Below, piece by piece: positions 57,852-64,000 of a DNA stretch of 64,000 nt. Under the pieces are notes generated by a model. That model saw only the letters and a program-made list of their open reading frames with translations. It had not been told where the DNA came from and did not search any database. Location of the stretch: contig NZ_JABBGC010000002.1 of assembly GCF_012927205.1 (NCBI RefSeq), positions 744,001-808,000 of the forward strand, written 5' to 3'. A program made the position numbers and the translations under genes. Origin of the DNA: Chitinophaga fulva (GTDB lineage: Bacteria > Bacteroidota > Bacteroidia > Chitinophagales > Chitinophagaceae). How positions within the stretch are numbered: the stretch's first letter is position 1; each line of letters starts with the position of its first letter.

Positions 57852-59264
57852 ATGAAGAAGGATTATATCTATCAGCAGATAGCGCAGAAAATTACGCAGT
57901 TGATCCGCAACGGCGTATTAAAACCGGGTGACAAACTGCCTTCTATCCGTACCATCTGCCAGGAACAGGGGATTAGTATGAATACCGCCAAACGTATCTA
58001 TCTTGACCTGGAAAGCAAAGCATTGATCACTGCTAAACCGCAATCCGGTTACTTCGTCACGAAAGCAGGCCACCGGCAGTTGCCTCTGCCCGCAGCCAGC
58101 AAGCCGTCAGGGAAAGACAGCCGGTCCATACCAGACCAGCTGATCAGTAAAATATATGGCGGAACGGAGCGCAAAGGCGTGACATTCTTCTCTGTTGGTG
58201 TACCAGCCCCGGAACTGTTGCCCGTGGCCAAGCTCAACAAATGCCTGCTGAAAGCGTCCCGGGAACTGAAAGACAGCAGCACCGGCTATGAACCCTTACC
58301 GGGTAATGAAAAACTACGACATGCCGTAGCCAGGCGCAGTTTTATGTGGGGTGGCAGTTTATCTCCCGACGACATCATCACCACCAACGGCGGCATGAAT
58401 GCTATCAGCCTTTGTATGCTGGCCCTTACCAAGCCCGGCGACACCATTGCCACCGAGAGCCCGCTGTTTTCCGGTATTCTGCAACTGGCGCAGAGTATGG
58501 GTTTACGGGTGCTGGAGCTTCCTACCGATCCGCAAACGGGTATCGACCTAAAGGCATTGAAGGCAGTCGTTAAAAATATCAACCTGTGTTTGCTGGTATC
58601 CAATTTCAGTACGCCACTGGGCTGTTGCATGCCGGATGAGCACAAAAAGGCAGTAGTACAGCTGCTGGACCAGCACCATGTTCCATTGATAGAAGATGAC
58701 TTGTATAGCGACTTATATTTTGGCGCCTCACGGCCTTCCTCCTGCAAGGCTTTTGATAAAACCGGGAATGTATTGTGGTGTAGTTCTGTTTCCAAAACAC
58801 TGGCGCCAGGGTATCGTGTGGGATGGGTTTCTCCCGGCCGTTATAAAGAGCAGTTGCTCCGGATGAAATACGTACATATGTTATCCACCTCTCCCCTTAT
58901 GCAGGAAGCCATTGCCACATTCCTGGAGAACGGCGGCTACGACCTGCACCTGCGCAAACTGCGGGACACGCTGCATACTAACTGTATCCACTATACGAAT
59001 ACAATAGCCGCCCATTTCCCCGAAGGGACCCGCATATCGCGGCCGCAAGGCGGGCTGTCGCTCTGGGTGGAACTGCACAAAGACATCGATACAACGGAGC
59101 TTTACGAGCAGGCCATCCGGCAAAAGATAAGCATTTCACCTGGCCGGATGTTTACGCTGCAACAGCAGTTTGACAACTGTCTGCGGTTATCAATGGGCCT
59201 TCCATGGTCGGAGCAGTTGCAGCGCAAACTTCAGCAGCTGGGGAGGATTGCGGGAAATCTATAG
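57852..59264 (+). CDS. MocR family regulator (GntR winged helix fused to aminotransferase I)
   Basis: 470 residues. Winged helix 1-75 (ITQLIRNGVLKPGDKLPSI, NTAKRIYLDLESKALI), then a fold type I aminotransferase domain (about 105-465) with DLYSDLYFG before the PLP lysine K315 (SSVSKTLAPGYR). MocR proteins act as PLP-responsive regulators of vitamin B6 or amino-acid metabolism and usually control a divergent gene, here the GNAT gene. Its stop overlaps that of the SUKH gene in the palindrome CTATAG. Confidence 0.92.
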   Translation: MKKDYIYQQIAQKITQLIRNGVLKPGDKLPSIRTICQEQGISMNTAKRIYLDLESKALITAKPQSGYFVTKAGHRQLPLPAASKPSGKDSRSIPDQLISKIYGGTERKGVTFFSVGVPAPELLPVAKLNKCLLKASRELKDSSTGYEPLPGNEKLRHAVARRSFMWGGSLSPDDIITTNGGMNAISLCMLALTKPGDTIATESPLFSGILQLAQSMGLRVLELPTDPQTGIDLKALKAVVKNINLCLLVSNFSTPLGCCMPDEHKKAVVQLLDQHHVPLIEDDLYSDLYFGASRPSSCKAFDKTGNVLWCSSVSKTLAPGYRVGWVSPGRYKEQLLRMKYVHMLSTSPLMQEAIATFLENGGYDLHLRKLRDTLHTNCIHYTNTIAAHFPEGTRISRPQGGLSLWVELHKDIDTTELYEQAIRQKISISPGRMFTLQQQFDNCLRLSMGLPWSEQLQRKLQQLGRIAGNL

Positions 59265-59912
59265 CTCCTTAAAGTCATAACGGTCTTCCATATACTCCCA
59301 GGCCTCCTCTGTGCGGCTGGTGGCGATGAGTGTTTCGCTGACGCCTCCCTGCTTATCGGGAAAATACCATATTAAGGTATCCTGATACCAGTAGATCATG
59401 AGATTGCCTGGTTGGTTTACCACTATTTCCCAATGCTGCGCATCTTCCAGTACAGCCGCTATCTCTTTATCATCCATGCCGGGATAGAGGCCCCCCTGCC
59501 ATTCGTAACCGCCCTGCGCAAACTGATAGTACAGCACTGTTTCGAGAAAAGTAGTTAACGCATCATCTTCCGCATACCATTTATCTTCCGGATACGGGCA
59601 TTGATACACTGCTGCCTGATCATTACCTGTTTCACTTAACGCTATCCCCCACACGCATACCCCCTGATTTTCTTCCAGAAAAACCAGTTTGTCGCCTTCT
59701 ATGAAAAGTTCCTCCACCGGTGTAAAATGCTGGAAGACATCCATCACCGTTTCTTCTTTTCCGGCTAACCGGTAAAACGATTGCAATACAGGCGCCAATT
59801 GAACACCCAGCTTTTGTTCTGTTGCTGCTATCCCCGCTGTGCTGGCGCCGTCTTCCGGCTGTAGCTTCCGGCCCAGCAGTCTTTCTATAATAAATTCCAG
59901 TTTATTTTCCAT
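59259..59912 (-). CDS. SMI1/KNR4 (SUKH) family protein
   Basis: 217 residues from ATG at 59912; the upstream ATG adds 23 residues without homology. SUKH core: LGVQLAPVLQSFYRLAGKEE followed by FTPVEELFIEGDKLVFLEENQGVCVWGI (read in parts), ending with a helix. Many SUKH proteins are immunity proteins for polymorphic toxins, while others have housekeeping roles. No toxin gene is adjacent in this window. Confidence 0.82.
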   Translation of the reverse strand: MENKLEFIIERLLGRKLQPEDGASTAGIAATEQKLGVQLAPVLQSFYRLAGKEETVMDVFQHFTPVEELFIEGDKLVFLEENQGVCVWGIALSETGNDQAAVYQCPYPEDKWYAEDDALTTFLETVLYYQFAQGGYEWQGGLYPGMDDKEIAAVLEDAQHWEIVVNQPGNLMIYWYQDTLIWYFPDKQGGVSETLIATSRTEEAWEYMEDRYDFKEL

Positions 59913-60025
59913 GCGTGCAAAAATGGTATAAAATGAAGTATAAAAAAATGTTTTTTGCGCTGGACAACTTGATAACGACACGGCATAGATGTTGTTTTGT
60001 ATAACCTACTTAACTCACATTTCCT

Positions 60026-61732
60026 ATGTCTGGTAAATTAATGGTAACCTGCTTATGCGCACTGAGCGTACTCTATGCCAGTGCCCAAAACTCCCCTCAA
60101 ATCATCGCACAAAGTCAATCCTTTGAGGAACCGGAAAATGGCGCCAGCCGCCTCCTGCTTATGCAAAACGGGCATACGCTTTTCTTTCACTTCACCCCCG
60201 GCCGTGGAATAGATGTCACGGTGTACGGCCCCGATCATCGGGAGCGTGTTGTCACTCATGCTAATATTGAGTCATGGAAAAACCAGCGCATGCGCTTTTC
60301 AGAACTGCGCGGGATATACGAAATCAACGGTCAGGCCGTCGTTTTCCTGGAAAACCAAATCCAATGGAAGCCACGTTTGTACCGTTTTATTTTCGACAGC
60401 AACAATGGCTCTCTACTATCGGAAAAGCTGATCGCCAGTCTGCCTGGTCCGGCCCTGCTCAGCCGGACGCCGGAGGTGCATGACAACCAGCATTCGCCCG
60501 TGTTCATGGTCCGGAAAGATCCTTCCAGCGATTATTATGCAGTAGCCATGAGTGATCTGGGCACACGGAACCCTGGTCAACAGCTAAGGGTCTGCCACTA
60601 TAGCCCGCAGCACGAGCTGCTGAGTGATGCTCCTTTTGACCTCGCTGACCGTCCCTTTAAGTACATTGACATCGCCGATATGTATGTACAGGGTGACACC
60701 AGTGTGTTCGTAGCCGCCTTCGCGTACAATGCAGGGGTGTTTCAAAACAGGGACTCCCGGCTTGTTATCGGTACGCTGCCGCGTGGCAGACAGTCCTTTC
60801 AGACCGCCCTGCTGGAGCATACTGCCCGGCTGCAAATAAGAGATGTGGCCATGAAGTACCATCCGCAAAGCGGAATGCTTTACCTGTTGACCAGCGCGGA
60901 AGAAAAGCTGCTTAAAAAAAGCGGAGAAGAGTTCATTATGCGTAAGCGTTTCTACGAACGTTATGCGTTGCTGATGAATATCATAGACCCACGCAACCTG
61001 TCTGTAAAACAACACTATTTCGTAGTGCATCCCTTGCTGAACAAATATGCCAAGGAACACCTGCAATACCGTTATGCCTATGAAGGCGTTGCGCAGGACT
61101 TCCACATTAACGCCGACGGCACTACGCAAATATTGTTTGAGGAACTGAATGTGGAAGCAGCGCAGCATACCAGCTTCAACCACAACGACAGTACCGGCGG
61201 ATTCCATACCACCGCTTCCGGAAATTATATCAGTCGCCTCGGGGAAATCGGCATCTCCAGGCTGGATACAGCCGGCAGAGAGACAGAGAGCTACGCCATT
61301 GCCAAAGATCAGATGGCACAAGCCAATGTGGACATCTTCCATATTAATCACCGGAATCAATCCGGATGGACATTCCGTGATAATGGCGACTGGCTGAACT
61401 TATCCGGGTTTGGTTCATATGATTTCTTTCACGCAGGCGGAAAGGACTATATTCTTTACAATGATGCAACTGCCAATATAGAAGATAAACGGGAAGATTA
61501 CCGCTCCAAAGAACGGATATCATGGTTCAGCCGGACCAATACGGTATGTGCTGTTTATGACAACGGACAGATCACTAAAACATATCTGTATGGCGCCCCA
61601 CAAGCGGGAACCTCCCGGTTTTCACAGCTGGAAATGATCACCCGGAGCAAAGACGGAAAATCATTTGCCACGATGATGATTGAGAGGACAGGTAAAAAGA
61701 AAGAAGCCCGCGTAGTATGGGTGACGCTCTGA
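60026..61732 (+). CDS. Secreted protein of unknown function
   Basis: 568 residues. Signal peptide (MSGKLMVTCLCALSVLYASAQ) and a mature region of repeated beta strands separated by charged turns (LLLMQNGHTLFFHFTP, YAVAMSDLGTRNPGQ, VFVAAFAYNAGVF), suggesting a beta-propeller-like or beta-sandwich architecture. No catalytic motif recognised. Probably periplasmic or extracellular. Faint TTGTTTTG -7-like match at 59991. Confidence 0.65.
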   Translation: MSGKLMVTCLCALSVLYASAQNSPQIIAQSQSFEEPENGASRLLLMQNGHTLFFHFTPGRGIDVTVYGPDHRERVVTHANIESWKNQRMRFSELRGIYEINGQAVVFLENQIQWKPRLYRFIFDSNNGSLLSEKLIASLPGPALLSRTPEVHDNQHSPVFMVRKDPSSDYYAVAMSDLGTRNPGQQLRVCHYSPQHELLSDAPFDLADRPFKYIDIADMYVQGDTSVFVAAFAYNAGVFQNRDSRLVIGTLPRGRQSFQTALLEHTARLQIRDVAMKYHPQSGMLYLLTSAEEKLLKKSGEEFIMRKRFYERYALLMNIIDPRNLSVKQHYFVVHPLLNKYAKEHLQYRYAYEGVAQDFHINADGTTQILFEELNVEAAQHTSFNHNDSTGGFHTTASGNYISRLGEIGISRLDTAGRETESYAIAKDQMAQANVDIFHINHRNQSGWTFRDNGDWLNLSGFGSYDFFHAGGKDYILYNDATANIEDKREDYRSKERISWFSRTNTVCAVYDNGQITKTYLYGAPQAGTSRFSQLEMITRSKDGKSFATMMIERTGKKKEARVVWVTL

Positions 61733-61782
61733 TTTGGGCAACTGGCCAAAAGCAATTAACTTACCATGTATAAAACATCACC

Positions 61783-62463
61783 ATGAACGAACTCCGGCAA
61801 CTGAAAGTGATTGTTACCGGTGCCAGCGGTATGGTGGGTGAAGGAGTGCTTTATGAATGCCTGCATCACCCGCAGGTGGAGCGCGTGCTGATCATCAGCC
61901 GCAAGCCCAGTGGTATCAGCCATCCCAAACTGAAAGAGCTTATTCATCAGGATTTCCTGGAGCTGTCTCCCATTGCGGAGCAGCTCCGGGGCTATGACGC
62001 CTGCTATTTCTGTCTTGGCGTATCTTCCCTCGGCATCAGTCAGGATGCCTATTATCATCTCACGTATACCCTCACCATGCGGGTAGCCGGCGTGTTGAGC
62101 GAGCAGAACAACGACATGGTTTTCTGTTATGTGTCCGGCGCCGGGACAGACAGCTCCGAGAAAGGCAGTCGCGCCTGGGCACGTGTAAAAGGGAAAACCG
62201 AAAACGATCTGATGAAGCTGCCATTTGGGAAAGTATATGCTTTCCGGCCGGGCTTTATCAGGCCTACCAAAGGGCTCAAAAACACGCATACTTTTTACCG
62301 TTTCATCAACTGGCTGTACCCCATCGGCAGGGTAATCCGGCCCAATTACTTCTGTACGCTGCGGGAACTGGGACAAGCCATGGTAAATGCTACGCTGCTG
62401 GATTACCCGCGGCAGATCATCAACGGAAAAGACATCATCCGGCTGGCCAAAAGCAACAGCTGA
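61783..62463 (+). CDS. NAD(P)-binding Rossmann-fold epimerase/reductase (SDR-like)
   Basis: 226 residues. Nucleotide motif VTGASGMVGEGVLYECL (about 10-26), then YVSGAGTDSSEKGSRAWARVKGKTEND, with the S and K at the catalytic-like positions but no YxxxK. This is the atypical extended SDR/NmrA-like group. Substrate unknown. Same strand and 32 bp before the Crp/Fnr gene. Confidence 0.85.
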   Translation: MNELRQLKVIVTGASGMVGEGVLYECLHHPQVERVLIISRKPSGISHPKLKELIHQDFLELSPIAEQLRGYDACYFCLGVSSLGISQDAYYHLTYTLTMRVAGVLSEQNNDMVFCYVSGAGTDSSEKGSRAWARVKGKTENDLMKLPFGKVYAFRPGFIRPTKGLKNTHTFYRFINWLYPIGRVIRPNYFCTLRELGQAMVNATLLDYPRQIINGKDIIRLAKSNS

Positions 62464-62495
62464 TAATTCCCATAATTTTCCATTATTTTTACGCC

Positions 62496-63107
62496 ATGAC
62501 AACTTATGAGCTTCCATCCTGGTATCAGCGGCTGATGAAAAAATATCCGGTGGTGACGCCGGAAGAATGGCAACTGCTGGATACAATAGCCTCCGTAAAG
62601 CATATCCGCAAAGGAGATTCTTTTCTGCGCTATGGTAAAGTGGCCCGCTATTCTGCTTTTGTCCTCTCCGGTATGTTCAAGTTTTCCATCCTGGACGACG
62701 AAGGCAATGAAAAAATAGTGCGGTTCGGTTTCGCAGATGATTTCCTGGCCAACTGTGAAAGCTATAATAAAAAAGCGCCGTCCGCCGTCAGTATCACCGC
62801 CATGGAAGACGCCGTGATATTACGTATCAATATCAAGAAGTTACAGCCCTTGTACGATCTGCATATGAACCTGCTGCATGTAAACCTACAGTTGTTCCAG
62901 GAGTTGTCAGAACAGCAGTCGGAACATCAGTACATCCTTTCGCTGAAAACACCTTTACAACGGTACCGTTTCCTGCTGGAAAGACGCCCGGCCATTATCC
63001 AGAAAATATCCCTCACCAACATTGCCCGTTATCTTTATACCAGCCGCGAAGCCTTAAGCAGAGCGCGTTTGTACCTGCTGGACCAGTCCCGCAACTTTTG
63101 TGATTGA
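62496..63107 (+). CDS. Crp/Fnr family transcriptional regulator
   Basis: 203 residues. cNMP-binding-like beta-roll (about 25-120: RYGKVARYSAFVLSGMFKFS, FADDFLANCESYN), then a winged helix with YLYTSREALSRARL (about 183-196). The recognition helix keeps the R-E-x-x-x-R contact residues of CRP. The region lacks the classic cAMP-pocket RET, so the ligand is unclear. A Crp-type site overlaps its own stop codon. ATG at 62496. Confidence 0.9.
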   Translation: MTTYELPSWYQRLMKKYPVVTPEEWQLLDTIASVKHIRKGDSFLRYGKVARYSAFVLSGMFKFSILDDEGNEKIVRFGFADDFLANCESYNKKAPSAVSITAMEDAVILRINIKKLQPLYDLHMNLLHVNLQLFQELSEQQSEHQYILSLKTPLQRYRFLLERRPAIIQKISLTNIARYLYTSREALSRARLYLLDQSRNFCD

Positions 63108-63143
63108 GATCACAGACGCAGAAAGCACGAACTGATAATTTTG
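63099..63143 (+). promoter_or_regulatory. Crp-type operator and promoter before the alpha/beta hydrolase
   Basis: TGTGATTGAGATCACA (63099-63114) has the exact TGTGA-N6-TCACA arms known for CRP. It is followed by TAATTTTG (63136-63143), an exact -7. The site centre would fall near -43 relative to the expected start, where class II activators bind. It spans the stop codon of the Crp/Fnr gene itself. Confidence 0.6.
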
Positions 63144-63159
63144 CTTCAAAAAATAATAT

Positions 63160-63858
63160 ATGAAGCAAAGCATGATTTTATTACACGGACTTTTCGGCGG
63201 GCTTAGCAATTGGGAAGGTGTTATACAGCATTTTGGATCACGCTATGACATTCACATTCCGTCACTACCTATTTATGATCAGCACAACCAGGACAATCTT
63301 GAATACCTCGTTCGTTTCCTGGAACAATATATCGAGCAACATAAACTGGAAAAACCTGTACTGATCGGCAATTCCCTCGGAGGCCATGTGGCCATTCTCT
63401 TTACTCACCGGCACCCTGATAAAGTGTCCCGGCTGGTGCTTACCGGCAGTTCCGGTTTACACGAAAACAACATCATGGGCAATTATCCCAAACGGGGCAA
63501 TTATGAATACATCCGGGAGCGGGTAGCCTATACATTCTATGATCCGGCCATTGCCACCGATGCCCTGGTAGACGAAGTGCTCCAGATCACCCGGAACCGT
63601 ATCAAATGCCTCCGCATTGTACAAACAGCCAAATCGGCGCAGCGTAACTATGTAGCTTCCATTTTACCGGAGATACCTACCCCCACCTTGTTAATTTGGG
63701 GAGAAGAAGACCGTGTCAGTCCACCGGATGTAGCGCACGAGTTTCAGCAATTGTTGCCCGATGTGCAACTGGTCATGTTATCCGCATGTGGCCATGCCCC
63801 GATGATGGAGCGTCCGGAGCAGTTTAACCGCATATTGGAAGAGTTTCTGGGAAAGTAA
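63160..63858 (+). CDS. Alpha/beta-fold hydrolase
   Basis: 232 residues. Oxyanion segment LLHGLFGGLSNWEGVI (about 7-22), Ser nucleophile in IGNSLGGHVA (about 70-79), acid in WGEEDRVSPP (about 180), and His in SACGHAPMMERP (about 208). Serine-type esterase or hydrolase, no specific substrate. Downstream of a Crp-type site. Confidence 0.9.
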   Translation: MKQSMILLHGLFGGLSNWEGVIQHFGSRYDIHIPSLPIYDQHNQDNLEYLVRFLEQYIEQHKLEKPVLIGNSLGGHVAILFTHRHPDKVSRLVLTGSSGLHENNIMGNYPKRGNYEYIRERVAYTFYDPAIATDALVDEVLQITRNRIKCLRIVQTAKSAQRNYVASILPEIPTPTLLIWGEEDRVSPPDVAHEFQQLLPDVQLVMLSACGHAPMMERPEQFNRILEEFLGK

Positions 63859-63860
63859 TT

Positions 63861-63898
63861 CAAACGTTTGCATAATGCACCGGTTTTTCTTACATTAG
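63861..63898 (+). promoter_or_regulatory. LacI-type operator before the ECF sigma gene
   Basis: CAAACGTTTG (63861-63870) is a perfect CG-centred palindrome, part of TTCAAACGTTTGCA, like the site at 26171-26186. A -7-like TACATTAG lies at 63891-63898. Its target is probably the gene at 63940. Confidence 0.5.
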
Positions 63899-63939
63899 AG
63901 CATTCATCAACCAATCTTGCTTCTTTAAGGGGATGTTCA

Positions 63940-64000
63940 ATGCGTATGAAAGAGCTGGGGGATTCCGTATTACTTGACAAACTAAAACAGAACGATAAAG
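63940..64000 (+). CDS. ECF RNA polymerase sigma factor (5' end only)
   Basis: Only 20 codons are visible: MRMKELGDSVLLDKLKQNDK (the ATG at 63946 is an alternative). This start (helix with DSVLLDKLKQND, normally followed by A-F-x-x-L-Y) is typical of Bacteroidota FecI-like ECF sigma factors, which control SusCD-type loci. The rest lies beyond the window edge. Preceded by a LacI-type palindrome. Confidence 0.6.
   Translation, partial: MRMKELGDSVLLDKLKQNDK

Overview
The window looks like a chromosomal segment of a Bacteroidota bacterium, most likely Chitinophagaceae (Chitinophaga-like). The evidence is a SusC/SusD pair, many secreted lipoproteins with Bacteroidota-type lipoboxes, an Mla-type ABC cassette, promoters of the Bacteroidota TTTG-N19-TAnnTTTG type, and few clear Shine-Dalgarno sequences. 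I see no rRNA, tRNA, CRISPR array, prophage or complete insertion sequence. Almost all of the DNA is coding, and three RNA/DNA structural themes recur in the gaps: GC-rich terminators, a dispersed 20-nt hairpin repeat, and AT-rich long hairpins.

Layout. 1-7.3 kb: 3' part of a Hen1 RNA methyltransferase, O-acetylhomoserine sulfhydrylase (metY), an AsmA-like protein, LepA, and an acyl-CoA-binding protein. 7.3-9.7 kb: an M1-type metallopeptidase flanked by two inverted copies of a roughly 150-bp hairpin-ended repeat. 10.3-12 kb: a two-gene cytoskeletal operon, an actin-like ATPase whose phosphate-1 motif sits at the C-terminus plus a bactofilin. 12-20.6 kb: small lipoproteins, a response regulator, a methyltransferase, a serine hydrolase, an Lrp regulator, a TetR/hydrolase pair with matching operators, a THUMP-domain RNA methyltransferase and Map. 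20.7-22.6 kb: a tightly overlapping PARG-NADAR-KptA operon, all ADP-ribose/NAD+ chemistry. 22.8-29.9 kb: a cytochrome c lipoprotein, an Ohr/DJ-1/OhrR-like peroxide operon, a GH28-like enzyme with a LacI-type operator, and a MarR/GNAT pair. 30.2-32.8 kb: MlaE-MlaF-MlaD lipid transport. 34-47 kb: GlpR, GlpD, GlpK, GlpF, a lipoprotein glycerophosphodiesterase, SusC (frameshifted), SusD and a PafA-like phosphatase. 47-64 kb: a HEAT-repeat protein, a hybrid histidine kinase, an orphan ABC ATPase, a GlxA-type regulator, assorted enzymes, a MocR regulator, a SUKH protein, a Crp/Fnr regulator with a candidate site in front of an alpha/beta hydrolase, and the first codons of an ECF sigma factor.

How the genes may work together. 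The 34-47 kb block reads as a glycerophosphodiester or phospholipid head-group utilisation locus. Surface capture (SusCD), cleavage to glycerol-3-phosphate and glycerol (GDPD, phosphatase), facilitated uptake (GlpF), phosphorylation (GlpK) and oxidation (GlpD) all lie under a divergent DeoR/GlpR regulator. The PARG-NADAR-KptA operon would reverse ADP-ribosylation of protein or nucleic acid and repair 2'-phosphorylated RNA. It lies about 20 kb from Hen1, another RNA-repair enzyme. The actin-like/bactofilin pair suggests two co-expressed polymers.

All calls were made by reading the sequence and translations. No database search or structure prediction was run.
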